In this document: positions 13,316 through 24,677 of the stretch, one piece after another
Position numbering within the stretch: the first letter of the stretch is position 1
Layout: each line of letters begins with the position of its first letter
Source of the DNA: Manihot esculenta
Lineage: Eukaryota > Streptophyta > Magnoliopsida > Malpighiales > Euphorbiaceae
Reading direction: 5' to 3'
Assembly (NCBI RefSeq): GCF_001659605.2
Contig: NC_035161.2
Location: forward strand, 41,497,956-41,561,955
Length of the DNA: 64,000 nucleotides
Position numbers and translations under genes: made by a program
The notes under the pieces: generated by a model
The model's input: the letters and a program-made list of their open reading frames with translations, nothing else
Database searches by the model: none
Told to the model about the DNA's origin: nothing

Positions 13316-13891
13316 TTAAGCATCAGACCATGTAATATCCAGACCACCCCAATCATCTTCAGGCACACCCAACGCCTTCCAGACAGCTTTCGAGGCATCA
13401 ACAATGTTGTTATCACATGGGGGTTGATAATCATGGGTATCATCACAACCCATTGTTGAGTCACACTCATCCACTACCATAGCCACCACGCTACGCCCAT
13501 TACCTTTAATGGTGATATTGTGAAAGCACATTCCTTTTTTGTTGAACCACCCGGTCGATAGCGCTATGATTGGTATGTCATCGGAATGATATCTCTTGTC
13601 ACATTCTGACGGACCACCGCCATCTCCTCCCTTCTCAAAGCTATTCAGAGTGAGAAATCCCTTGGTATGGCCAGTGACTGGTGGTGAACAGTTGAAGGTT
13701 GTGTAGAGCTTGCCCTCAACGCAGCATTCAGAGTCATTTTGTGTATTGCATTTGTTTGGAGGAGGTTTTTTGCCTCTAATTTTGCCACTAGGCTTGCAAG
13801 GTTTTGGTGGTCTAGCTCCAATCTCTAAAGTATACGTAACAAGGAGAATAAATAGCATGAAAATAGAAAATGCCAACTTGAATCTCCCCAT
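13316..13891 (-). CDS. Kiwellin (ripening-related, secreted cysteine-rich protein)
   Basis: A single exon encoding 191 residues. I start at the ATG at 13891 (MGRFKLAF); the open frame runs five codons further to a TTG, which is an unlikely plant start. Residues 1-26 form a hydrophobic signal peptide. The mature part has the kiwellin layout: a Pro/Lys-rich Cys-containing N-terminal segment (RPPKPCKPSG), then a double-psi beta-barrel core with ECCVEGKLYTTF, ALSTGWF, VVDECDSTMGCD and the C-terminal WSDA. Kiwellins are apoplastic fruit and defence proteins; a maize member is known to inhibit a secreted fungal chorismate mutase. A target for this one is not inferable. Length and cysteines look complete. 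Kiwellin remnants lie beyond the transposon block at 55.7 and 57 kb. Confidence 0.93.
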   Translation of the reverse strand: MGRFKLAFSIFMLFILLVTYTLEIGARPPKPCKPSGKIRGKKPPPNKCNTQNDSECCVEGKLYTTFNCSPPVTGHTKGFLTLNSFEKGGDGGGPSECDKRYHSDDIPIIALSTGWFNKKGMCFHNITIKGNGRSVVAMVVDECDSTMGCDDTHDYQPPCDNNIVDASKAVWKALGVPEDDWGGLDITWSDA

Positions 13892-13940
13892 CGTTTTTCT
13901 CTTCAAGTTCTTAATGCAAAATAAGGGGTTCAGTAGGCGT

Positions 13941-13947
13941 ATTTAAA
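13941..13947 (-). promoter_or_regulatory. TATA-like box of the kiwellin gene
   Basis: TTTAAAT on the minus strand, about 50 bp before the ATG at 13891. This spacing would put the transcript start near 13915 and favours the ATG at 13891 over the upstream TTG codon at 13906. Confidence 0.45.
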
Positions 13948-14850
13948 GGGACTTTGCCTGAAGTCAACTCCACGTAGAAGTAGAACAATGCTACATTAGA
14001 CTTCGAAAATAACAATAGATGTTTTTCTTGTGTTAATAACTTCAACCTTTAATGTCACCATTTTTCCATTCTTTACAAAAAAAAATGGCCGGACATATTA
14101 TGCGGTTCGCATAAAGCAATAGACACCTTCACAGTTACACACAAACATTGTTAGATTATAATATTTTTGGAAATAATAAAGAATGTGTATGTTGCTTTCT
14201 GGGTGAATATGAAATAAAAATTGGTATCTTAGTGAATTCTTGGAGATGGAGTGGTACCAGGTCATTGTCATTATTTGCTACCAATTGCTTATTGAGTTTG
14301 ATCTTAGCTCTGGATTCTTTTGTCACGTATGGACAGAACTGCAGCCCATCTTAGAGGTCAAAACTTTTCTACGGTCTCCATTATTTATCTTTTTTTTTTT
14401 TTCCAATATAGATATAAAAAACGATTACAACTCTCTTCTTATACTTTGATTGGCTATATCTCTTTATAACAGGTAAAATTTTTTATATTTATGCCCCCCA
14501 AACATTTACTGCCCAATCTTAGATTTGCAATGAAACTTCCCAATAATGACAGTGGCTGGAATTTCCAGATGGTGATATTCGTTGTCCTAATTTGAGTTTG
14601 AACTCTCCTTTGTCTTCATCCTCCTCCAATGCCTTTCCTTATGCTTAAAAATTTGCATGGAGTTTTGATAGTTTAGTTTTTATTTTCCTTTCATATCTCT
14701 TTATTCTCTTTTTCTTTTATCTTTTAATGATGAGTAATCGTCGTCTTGTATTTGTACCTTCTTATCATAGTCACGCTAACAATACGTACGAATATACGAC
14801 GTCCTTTCTTCTCTTTTATCAAGCGGTCATTTTATTTTCTCTACGTTACC
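13948..14850. other. Intergenic region upstream of kiwellin, nothing recognised
   Basis: AT-rich sequence with short, unsupported frames. It should contain the distal kiwellin promoter. No mobile-element ends were recognised. Confidence 0.5.
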
Positions 14851-15083
14851 TGGACACGATTCCAAATATCATGAGGTCTGTTTTACCATGAGGAGAACGG
14901 GTATTCAAGGCTAGGATCCTAAGAGTGAATTCATGTCCAGCCCGATTTATCTTGACAGGCTTTGATATCATATGAGGCTTAGAGCGGCGCATTGGGCCCT
15001 CCTAGAGCTTAGGCCCAGTCCTTCTAGTTTGGGCTTCGTCAAATCCAGGCGCTTGGAGTCCAGCCGTGATCAAGTTCCCCTTT
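14851..15083. mobile_element. Left flank of element A, possibly part of a decayed older element
   Basis: Sequence between AT-rich DNA and element A, more GC-rich than what precedes it and with several GGGCC/GGCCC sites. On the far side of A (53311 on) the DNA continues into a decayed gag-like frame, so this may be the other side of that older element. No LTR end was identified; the assignment is inference. Confidence 0.3.
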
Positions 15084-15088
15084 ACTCT

Positions 15089-17327
15089 TGTAACGACCCC
15101 AAAATGGACCATCACCGACGCTAGGATTCAGATCGGCTTAAGGCCGCCAGAACCCGTAGCAAGCCTGCTATACTCTCTGTGCACCTGTAAACTCTCATAC
15201 ATGGTCATACATTTTCTGTGAAAATAAAAACTTTTCTCTGGACCAAGACTTAACCTGTGCATGCACTATCTATGTACTCTGTTCCCCTTACTAGAGCTTG
15301 CTCTAGATGGGTTCATTCATACCTGTTAAGCCTGGTTTTTCACATATGCTGTAAAACAGTTATATAAACAGACCATGTATACAAAAGATTTACAACACAA
15401 AAATAACTAAGTCAAGCACAAGTCTAACTTTATACACAACTGTTACATCTCTTTAATATTACATGTCCACAATATTCTAGTACAAAACTCTTCTCTCTTT
15501 CTGTACTCTGCTGGACTTCCCCTGTATACTGTACACTGAACCTGCAAGACTGGGGTTAAGGGAGTGGGATGAGCTCTATAGCTCAGTGAGTAGAACAGTA
15601 AAACAAGTCGTAAACACATGATCTTATGGAATGCATCATATCACAGACAATCCACATTAAGGGTCAACCTGTCACCACATAATCCCAGTAACTGTGCCGT
15701 GCCAGGCCGTAGAATGGGGTCCTGGTCTTCCTGTCCTGTATATGTATACGTGTATATAACACCTGTACTTACCATTTGCCAGGGCGTCGACTGGGCACCT
15801 GGTCTTTCCTATACCTGTCAGGCCGTAGAATGGGGTCCTGGACTTTCCTATACCTGCCAGGCCGTAGAATGGGGTCCTGGACTTCCTGTCTGGAACTATT
15901 GGATCATTCAGCATTCACCCACATCAACAAATAAATATGCAATGCAACAGCTTTGTGGATTCTAATGCACTCACCCTAATGCATAAGCATGATGCATGAA
16001 ATATGCTAAAAGCATTCAATGTCTCAATTAAAACGAGTATTAAGTTTAGTTCCACTCACATCTGGCTATCTGGACTGACTCTGCAGGCTCTGCACACTCT
16101 GGAGCAGTACTCACTACTGCTCTCTCTGGTTCCTCTGGTCTGTGCCTACATAGATGGACTCAAATGAGGGACCAAACTAGCTTATGAACAACTCTATTAA
16201 ACTCCCCAAGAATCCCCTTAAACTCACTCACACATCCATGCAAAGCATGCAAAGGAAGGCTGGACAGGACACTTTCAGCGGCAGGTTCGGCGGCTGAAAG
16301 TCCTCTCCAGAGCCGAAACTCAAGCACCTTCGGCGGCCGAATCTCTACTTTCGGCAGCCGAACCCTTTCGGGGGCAAGTTTCGGGGCCTGAAAGGCACTC
16401 CAGAGACGAAAGTCTCTAACCTTCGGGGGCATCTTCGACGGCCGAAACTCCCCTCCAGAGCCGAAAATCCAAAGGCTCGGGGGCAAGCTTAGGCATCCGA
16501 AGCCACCTCCTCAGCACCTTCGGTGGCCGAACCATTCTTCGGCGGCCGAAGCTGGGTTCATCAGCAAGGCAGAAACTTGATCTGCCTCTCGCCAAAATGC
16601 ACCAATCTTCCTCAAACTCAACCACCTCAATTCCTCAACATGCATACACCCAAAGTATATGCTCAAAGGGGTCAAAAACTACCTAAAAACCCCAACAAAC
16701 AGCAAAGCATAACACATAAACAAGCTTTTCTCACAAAATCATCAAAAACTCTCTTTTTACCCTAAGCATGCAACTCTCTCCCAAAACCTCATAAAACCTT
16801 CATAAATCATAAAAACAAGTTCAGGATCTTCACTTACCTCTTGAAACCAAGAAGATGAACGATCCCAACGTGGAGTTTTGAAGCAACTCTCCTTCAAACT
16901 CTCCAAACTTCAAAACTTTGTGTTTTTAGCTCAAAACCTTCAAAATAACATAAAACTCAATCAAACCTGTGCAAGATTTGATGAAAATATGAAAGAGACT
17001 GAAGAAAGACAGGGTCTCACCTCTGGAAATGAAAAGATAAGCTCATTCTTATCCGTTCAACCGACTGAGGGCCTTTTATAGGTAGCTGGCCAGACCACCT
17101 TTGGCGGCCACACGTGAAACCGAAAGCCATGCATGTTCGGCGGCCGAACCTGGCTTTTTTGCCTTGGTTCTTTTCTTTCAAACACTTAGTTCCATTTAAC
17201 TTGAAAACATGAAAACATACTTCATGACGTTAGAAAAACATAAATCCTACCCGTCTAGCGAATTTCGACATCCTGGATTCCACCGGACGATAGGAATTCC
17301 GATGCCGGACTCGAGCAGGGTATTACA
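15089..17327 (-). repeat. 3' LTR of element A
   Basis: 2239 bp, from tgtaacgacc to gggtattaca on the plus strand. It carries hairpin repeats at about 15700-15885, TTCGGC-type palindromes at about 16260-16550 and 17100-17150, and three donor-like sites read on the minus strand. Compared with the 5' LTR it lacks one 39-bp repeat unit (near 15830) and about 20 bp near 17145. Confidence 0.9.
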
Positions 17328-17362
17328 TTCTCCCCCCCTTAAGACCATTCGTCCTCGAATGT
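17328..17362 (-). other. Polypurine tract and adjacent inverted repeat of element A
   Basis: On the minus strand, CTTAAGGGGGGGAGAA abuts the 3' LTR; this is the plus-strand DNA primer. Just upstream is an imperfect inverted repeat (CATTCG-TCCT-CGAATG read on plus), matching those of B and D. Confidence 0.8.
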
Positions 17363-17404
17363 TCCGAAAACAAACAACAAACACATAAAAGGAGGAAACT
17401 AACC

Positions 17405-19251
17405 TCAAAACAGATATGGATACTGCTGAAGCATAGACTCTCGCGTCTCCCACGTACACTCTTCTAGATTATGGTGATTCCACAGGACTTTCACCATCGG
17501 AATCTCCTTGCTTCTTAGCTGTCTGATCTGTGTGTCCAGAATCCGTACTGGCTGCTCTATATAAGTGAGATCCCCTAGAATATCCACATCAGGCTCACTA
17601 ATAACCTGACCCGGATCTGACACAAATTTCCGTAGCATAAAAACATGAAATACCGGGTGAATTCTCTCCATAGAAGTAGGTACATCCAGCTTATACGACA
17701 CATTTTCGATCCTCTGCAAAATCTCAAAGGGTCCAATGTACCGTGGAGCTAACTTACCTTTCTTTCCAAAACGAACCACTCCTTTCATTGGAGACACCTT
17801 CAGCAATACCCAATCACCCTCCTGAAACTCTATCTGTTTTCTGCGAACGTCCGCATAGCTTTTCTGTCTACTTTGAGCTGTTCTGATCCTCTCTCTAATT
17901 ATAGGCACTATTCTACTGGTAATTTCTACTAACTCTGGCCCTGCAAGAGCCTTCTCTCCTACCTCTTCCCAGCAAACAGGTGATCTGCACTTCCTCCCAT
18001 ACAACACTTCATAAGGAGCCATCCCAATGCTAGCATGATGACTGTTATTGTAAGCAAACTCTACCAGAGGTAGATGATGCCTCCAAGAACCGCCAAAGTC
18101 TAACACACACATTCTGAGCATATCCTCAATGGTCTGGATGGTCCTCTCTGACTGTCCATCAGTCTGCGGATAGAAAGCAGTGCTAAAATCCAACCTTGTG
18201 CCCATCGCACTCTGCAGACTTCGCCAAAACCTGGAGGTGAACTGAGGTCCTCTGTCTGAGACGATAGATACTGGAACTCCATGTAACCGTACTATCTCAT
18301 CCACATAAACCTGTGCCAACTTATCCACAGAATAGTTACTCCTAACGGGAATGAAGTGAGCAGATTTCGTGAGTCTGTCCACAATCACCCATATCGAGTC
18401 TATCCTGTTGGACGCTGCCGGTAAGCCCACTACAAAATCCATAGCTATGTTCTCCCATTTCCACTCTGGAATCGGCAGTGGGTTAAGCATTCCAGCCGGC
18501 TTCTGATGTTCCAGTTTCACCCTCTGGCAAACCTCACAGGCTGTCACGAACTGCGCCATTTCTTTCTTCATGGCTGGCCACCAATATACCCTCTTCAGAT
18601 CCTGATACATCTTGGTGGCTCCTGGGTGAACACTATACCGCGCATTATGAGCTTCCCTCAAAATGTCTTCCTTCAGACTGCTACTAGCTGGTACACAAAG
18701 TCGACTCCCATAGCGAAGGATCCCTTTGCCATCAAATCTAAACTCTGCACTGTTGCCTGACTGAACAGTCCTGGCAATTTTCATCAACTCGGGGTCCTCG
18801 TGCTGTTGCTGGGCTATCTGCTCCAGAAACACAGGTGTCACTCTCATCCGTGCTATCAATGCACCCGTACCAGACAACTCTAGCTGTAACCCTTCCTCAA
18901 TGAGCTTATAAAGCTCCATCACTACTGGTCTCCGCTCTGCTGCTATATGGGATAAACTGCCTAGTGACTTCCGGCTTAGGGCGTCTGCCACAACATTCGC
19001 CTTACCCGGATGATACTGGATCTTACAATCATAATCACTGAGCAATTCTACCCATCTTCTCAGCCTCAAATTCAGCTCTCTCTGGCTCAAGATGTACTGT
19101 AAACTCTTGTGATCAGTGAAGATCTCGCATTTAACCCCGTAGAGGTAATGCCTCCACATCTTGAGTGCAAAGATAATTGTTGCCATCTCTAGGTCATGGG
19201 TGGGGTAATTCAACTCGTGCTTCTTCAACTGTCTAGAAGCATAAGCAATCA
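17405..19251 (-). pseudogene. Element A pol, 3' piece: rest of RNase H, integrase, chromodomain-like tail
   Basis: An open frame of about 615 residues starting within RNase H ([19 protein letters not shown]) where element C inserted. It contains the zinc-binding HHCC region ([14 protein letters not shown] ... CEVCQRVK), the DDE integrase core ([31 protein letters not shown]) and a C-terminal chromodomain-like segment ([16 protein letters not shown]) ending YPYLF. The frame itself is undamaged, but it has no start of its own and is cut from gag and RT by 16.8 kb. Its missing N-terminal side is at 36019-37411. Confidence 0.9.
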
Positions 19252-19256
19252 CCCTA

Positions 19257-20763
19257 TTGATAAGCGGTTGTCGAAACCGTCAAAAATAAACCTATTAAAC
19301 AATCAACAATAAACTTGTAGATAGTGGCAATAGGGTCGAACCACAGGGAATTGACACTAAAGATCTTCCTAATAATAACCAAGATGAGTAAATAACAAAT
19401 AGTTAAAAGAGGGGGGGTTTGAGTTGATGAATTAAAACTAAATAGCAAAAGAAAGCAATAATTTAAAGATGAGTAAATCAATAAGAGAAAAGCTTCTAGT
19501 TGAAGTATGGATCTTATTTCAGATTGTTTAGAATTGATCATTGATTCTTTAACACTCCTATTTATTCCAATAAATTAGTTTTGGATGTGGAAGACGCTTC
19601 TCACAATCCAAATTCCTCCTTAGTTCTAGTTTGATTAGGAAACGTTCGCTAATCAAACACTAGTTAACAAGTTGCCAAGAAACGTCCTTGGGGCATTATA
19701 GCATCGAACAACTGTTAACTGCATTAAGACTTAGAGAAACCTAATTCTAACCTTGCCAACCGCGTGGTCAAGTTTAGATCATGCAACTTGATTAAATGTG
19801 AGTTTAAACAATTTAAGCAATTACGGACCTAAATCATTCAAACAATTTATCACTTTAGCAATTTAAAAGCAATGGGCCCTTATTGATTCTAAAAGCAAAG
19901 TAATAATTATGGAAAAGATCAGATTGCATAAATATTGAAATAAACAAGAGTTCAACAATGGAGTATTAAATCTCCCAATTCATCACAAAATCTGAAATTC
20001 ACCAACTTCAACTAGAAAGGAAAGTGTTTTAGCCACTCATGGTGGACTAAATACACAAAAAGATGAAAAGAAAAGAAAAAGGAAGATGCTGGAGAGTTTC
20101 TGGCGAGTTGAGTTGCTGATCAGAAGATAAGATTGCTGGCTTGGAGGCTCTCCTTTTATAGTTGCAGAATTTTATTCATCTAGGGTTTCAAAATCCCTTT
20201 TTGATTTGATCTTGGACTCCTCTTTTGATGTTGAATTTGATTGTAATTGGAATTCCTTGGGTGAGAGACTCTTTCGTGGCTCTTGGTCTTGTGTTGGAAG
20301 TGATTGGATTGGATTTGGACTTCTGAAAAATCGAATTTCTGTTTTCTGTCCATTTTCCCGCTCTGCTGTAAGTTTCTGCTGTCAAAGTGATTTGCCCTGT
20401 GATTTGGGCGAGCAGTGGGCAAATCACTGGGCAAATCACTGCCTCTGTGAGTCAGTCCTCTATGTCTCTGCGAGTGATTTGGCCAGTGATCTTCGAGTGT
20501 CTGGGGCAAATCACTGGGCAAATCACTGCTGCTTGTTGCCTCCGGGTTTCTGCTTTAGCTTGATCGGGGCAGTGATTGGAGCAGATTCTTGGGCAAATCA
20601 CTGGGCAAATCATCCTTTTGTGAATTTTCTGCACTTTTTCTTCCATTTTCCAGTTTCTTCCTTTTCTGTAAAAACAAGATAAAAACCATAAATTAAACTG
20701 AAAAATGTGTAAATAAGCAATAATAATTATGATACAAATGTGGCTAAATTATGCTTGATCAAA
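19257..20763 (-). repeat. 3' LTR of element C
   Basis: 1507 bp, minus orientation, ends TTTGAT...ATCAA. It contains doublets of the 12-mer AGTGATTTGCCC (plus-strand reading gggcaaatcact) near 20416, 20505 and 20593. Facing copies near 20388 could form a stem with them. Confidence 0.92.
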
Positions 20764-22010
20764 TACCCCCACACCTAGCTTTTTGCTTGTCCTCAAGCAA
20801 CAAATAACTTAGCCAATTAAGCTCCCTTTTTCCTTAGAGCCTAAGTACCACTTAATCAGCCCCCGCTAGACTCCTAATCTGAATTATCACAGTATAGAGT
20901 ACATGCACTAAGGTCATCCTCTTCTTTCCTTGTTTCCTTTCACCTACCATGGTCAAGAGAAAGGTTTTTGGCTCAATCATGCTTATTCCTTTATGTTAGT
21001 TTTAATGCAACCCCTAGGAGTGACTTGCCCCTTTTCTTCTCTATTTCTTTTTATTTTTGTTTTTATTTTCAGCAGCACTTATTCTTATCCTTGCCTGAAA
21101 AAGTCACTAACCTTTTTACGCGATTGTGTACATGGGTGATACACCCCCGGTTACTCAGTTAGTCACTTGTTCAAGTGGCTACTAGCTCTGTTCATAGTCT
21201 AGACCATCGAAACTTATTTGCTTGAAAAAGTTACTGACCTTTTTACGCGATTGTGTACATGGGTGATACACCCCCGGTTACTCAGTCAGTTACTTCTCCA
21301 AGTGGCTATTAGGCTTAGTTCATAGTCTTAGACCATTGGAACAAGTTTGTGATTTGTGCTTTGTGCTGGTTTGTCATGATAGTTTGGGCAAATCAGCTCA
21401 TAGGGAGTTACACTAACTTTGTGTTTGCATGTATTTTTATTTTTATTTCCCTTGACCACAACAAATTTAAGGATTCAATTCAAGTAAAGAACTTTCTAAG
21501 TGAAGGTAACATACTGTGAATGATTCAATTTAGGCTTAGAGGGGTGGTAGATCAATGGGGTCATGAGATAAGGAAACTCTTTTAACCTTGTTATCTATGT
21601 TGAGTAGAGCAAAAGCTAAGACAAAAATTCTGTGTGTGTGTGCAAAAAGTGAAAAAATTCTGGTGTGTGCAAAAAGGGGTAAGAATAATGCAAAAAGAAA
21701 AAAGAAACAAAAAGAAATCAAAAAAATGGAAAGATGGTGTGATCAGTGAATAAAGACTCTCTAGTACCCCCACACCTATCCCACATATTGTCCTCAATGT
21801 GTGAATAAACATATAGAAAAATGAAGGAGAAAAGGGAAAGATATTTCCTGGCCTGGGGGTGATTTGACCAGTGACTTGGGCAAGTACTGGGCAAATCACT
21901 GGGCAAATAGCTATCTGTCACGGTGCTGGGGCAGAAAATGGTGAACCAGCAGCTGCAACATACTTTCCATGTGCTGCATCCTATCTTGAGCCTCCACCGA
22001 ATGGTCTTGA
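20764..22010 (-). other. Non-coding 3' region of element C
   Basis: It lies between the broken RT start and the 3' LTR. A G-rich tract (GTGTGGGGGTA on minus, 20764-20774) abuts the LTR and is the likely polypurine tract. A tandem pair of about 128 bp lies at 21093-21345. No envelope-like or other frame is supported. AGTGATTTGCCC-type motifs recur near 21885. Confidence 0.65.
21093..21345. repeat. Two tandem copies of a ~128-bp unit in element C
   Basis: Both copies share CTTTTTACGCGATTGTG and GATACACCCCCGGTTACT and diverge by a few bases. It is an internal duplication in the non-coding 3' region of C. Confidence 0.8.
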
Positions 22011-22198
22011 GGTGCCTTTTATGTCCTCCAAGGTCCACCCAATTGCTTTCTTGTGCTTCCTCAACACATCAAGGAGCTTTTCCTCTTCTTCTTGGCTGAG
22101 CTGGTTGGAAATAATTACTGGAAGTGTATTTCCAGCTCCCAAGTAGGCATATTTGAGGTGGCTAGGCAAGGGTTTCAGATCTGGTGCATTCTCTGTCT
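22011..22198 (-). pseudogene. Element C pol remnant: N-terminal edge of RT
   Basis: About 62 codons with the Athila pre-RT signature (LPSHLKYAYLG, LPVIIS, KHKKAIGWTLEDIKG). The reading runs straight on from the frame at 32304-34261 once B and one GCTGG copy are removed. After IKG the homology stops: the RT catalytic core, RNase H and integrase are missing and the sequence passes into non-coding DNA. A deletion junction near 22010 explains this. Confidence 0.8.
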
Positions 22199-22203
22199 GC
22201 TGG

Positions 22204-24569
22204 TGTAACGCCCCGGAAATCCGGACCGCTACCGGCGCTAGGATTCAGGTCGGCTTAAGGCCGCCGGAACCCGTAGCAAGCCTACATACATCCTGTTTAC
22301 CTGTTTAATCCCATACATGATCAACAAACATACATAAGAATTAAAAACTTTTCTTTTTCTTCGTACACCAAACTCAACCTGTGCATGCACTGTGTTCATC
22401 ATATACATAAACATTAATCCCTCTGTGGGATTTCATCAAAGCCTCAATGGCAATATATATACTGTGTTGAGTTGGTTCACACGTACATCATAAAATAAGA
22501 TCATGTACATACCAAGGGATTTACATATACTATGGTCAAGCACAACTCTATCCTCAATAACATAGTTACATAAACATAACTGTTTCAAACTTTACATTAC
22601 ATTCTTATCATTTGTCATGTCCACATACTCTAGCTATTACATACATATGACTTTTCTCTTCTTTTCTTCTCTATCAATCCCGTACCTGCAAACCTGGGGG
22701 TTAGGGGAGAGGGGTGAGCTAAAAGCCCAGTGAGCAGAAACTAAAAACATTTTATTAAAGTTCATGCTTTCATGAAATGCATCATATCACAGACAATTCA
22801 CATCAAGGGTGAATCTGTCACCAATTAGTCTCAACATAGTCTCGTGCCAGGCCGTAGCATGGGGTCCTGGTCTTCCTGTCATATCATATATTAAGTCTCG
22901 TGCCAGGCCGTAGCATGGGGTCCTGGTCTTCCTGTCATATCATATATTAAGTCTCGTGCCAGGCCGTAGCATGGGGTCCTGGTCTTCCTGTCATATCATA
23001 TATTAAGTCTCGTGCCAGGCCGTAGCATGGGGTCCTGGTCTTCCTGTCATAACATATATTAAGTCTCGTGCCAGGCCGTAGCATGGGGTCCTGGTCTTCC
23101 TGTCATAACATATATTAAGTCTCGTGGACTAATTGGATCATACAGCATTCACCCACAACCACAAAATAAAATGCAATGCGACATATTCGTGAACTAATGC
23201 AATCTGCCTATTACATGTCATCATGATGCATGAAACATGCTCAAAACATTTAATTGCTTGATTTAAAACATTAAGCTTGTTTCCACTCACCTCTGGCTAG
23301 CTCTGACCAGACACTGAAGCAGCTCACTCACTGCTGGGGTCCTCGGTTCCTCGGGTCCGAACCTACACAGGTGGACTCCAATGAGGGACCAAACATATAC
23401 AAACATAACACTAATATATCCCCCAAAAACCCCCTAAAACATCATGAAAACATCACAGAAAATATGCATGAAATGGCTGAACAGGGCACCTTCGGCGGCA
23501 CCTTCGGCGGCCGAAAGTCCTGGACAGAGACGAAACTCAGCTAGGTTCGGCGGCACCTTCGGCGGCCGAAAGTGCCAGACAGAGACGAAAGTCTCTTTTC
23601 GGGGGCACCTTCGGCAGCCGAAAGCTGCCTCCACAAGAGGGGTTCGGCGGCCGAAACTCCCTTCGGCTGCCGAACCTGGTTTCTGCCAAACGGCAGAAAC
23701 TTGGTTCAAATGAACCTCCTGCCTCCCAAAACCATAAATCATGCATATTTCTCAACCAAAACACACATACAAGTTCCTAGGGGTCTCAAACATGCATATA
23801 CCCCATCTACAACACTTCATTCATACACAATCAAGCTACATTGCTCAAAATCACAACATAAACCCATAAACCTACACATGAACTAAACATGCCTTTAATC
23901 CCATGAATCTTGCATGAAACTTATTTAAAACATTACAAGAGTTCAAGATCGACTCTTACCTCTTGAAGATCGAGAGTAGAGGCGATCTAACTTGGAGTTG
24001 GGAGAAATCTAGCTCCTTGGGCCTCCAAGCTCAAAACTTGCTCAAAACTCGATTCAAAAGCTCAAAAACTTCAAAGCAAGATGAAACCTTGTTAAAACCA
24101 TGAAAGATCTAGAGGAAACACTCAAGATCGAGGGAGGAACGGTGGAGACTCACCTTGGCCGACAATGGGAGAGAAAAAGCTCGCCCGTGCGGACCAAGGG
24201 GACCCTTTTATATGTGGCTGGCCAGGCCACGTTCGGGGGCCGAATGTGCCTCCGTATCCATGCAATGTTCGGCGGCCGAACATGAGGTTCGGCGGCCGAA
24301 CCTTGACTTCCCTCACTCATGCTTTCGGGGGCCTAACGTGCCTCCAAAACGCATGCATGTTCGGCGGCCGAACTTGACTTTCGGCGGCCGAACCTGGGTT
24401 TTCCTCCAAAGCTATTTTCATGTAAAAACTCATTTAATTCACACTTAAAATCATTTAAAACATAAAAACACTTCATAAAAACATGACTTTACCCTTCTAG
24501 AGGTCTCCGACATCCGAGATTCCACCGGACGGTAGGAATTCCGATACCGGAGTCTAGCCGGGTATTACA
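22204..24569 (-). repeat. 3' LTR of element B
   Basis: 2366 bp, tgtaacgccc to gggtattaca on plus. It holds five tandem 56-bp hairpin-bearing repeats (22841-23120), TTCGGC palindromes at about 23490-23670 and 24230-24395, and a TATA box read on minus near 24208. Confidence 0.95.
22841..23120 (-). repeat. Five tandem 56-bp repeats in the 3' LTR of B, each with a CCAGG/CCTGG hairpin
   Basis: The unit starts CTCGTGCCAGGCCGTAG and repeats at 22841, 22897, 22953, 23009 and 23065, with a partial sixth. Within each, CCAGG and CCTGG flank a 14-base loop. Confidence 0.92.
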
Positions 24570-24606
24570 TTCTCCCCCCCTTAAGAACATTCGTCCCCGA
24601 ATGTTC
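24570..24606 (-). other. Polypurine tract and perfect inverted repeat of element B
   Basis: On minus, CTTAAGGGGGGGGAGAA lies against the 3' LTR. Next to it, plus-strand GAACATTCG-TCCC-CGAATGTTC forms a 9-bp stem with a 4-base loop. The same arrangement occurs in A and D. Confidence 0.85.
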
Positions 24607-24677
24607 CTCAACTAATACATGCATATCATAAACATAACACACACACATATAGCACATGGAACGCATCTCAACTAACC

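Noticed and set aside
13892..13906. Five extra N-terminal codons of kiwellin starting at TTG
   Set aside because: Plant translation rarely starts at TTG; the ATG at 13891 gives a good signal peptide and better spacing to the TATA-like box.
20206..20682. 158-codon plus-strand frame with WANHWANH repeats in the LTR of C (also 35461-35937)
   Set aside because: It is the translation of the repeated 12-mer in an LTR, antisense to the element. The repeat explains the frame and no protein family fits.
20764..22010. Search for an envelope-like gene in C
   Set aside because: Some Athila elements carry one after pol, but no frame with signal peptide or membrane segments is present here.
22841..23120. 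Regular 56-bp repeats considered as a CRISPR-like array
   Set aside because: Units are head-to-tail copies without unique spacers, inside a plant LTR, and duplicated in the other LTR.
23434..24448. Many 60-100-codon frames rich in RRPN, GRRT and SAAE in B, A and D LTRs
   Set aside because: These are translations of the TTCGGC palindromes in all frames and both strands, not genes.
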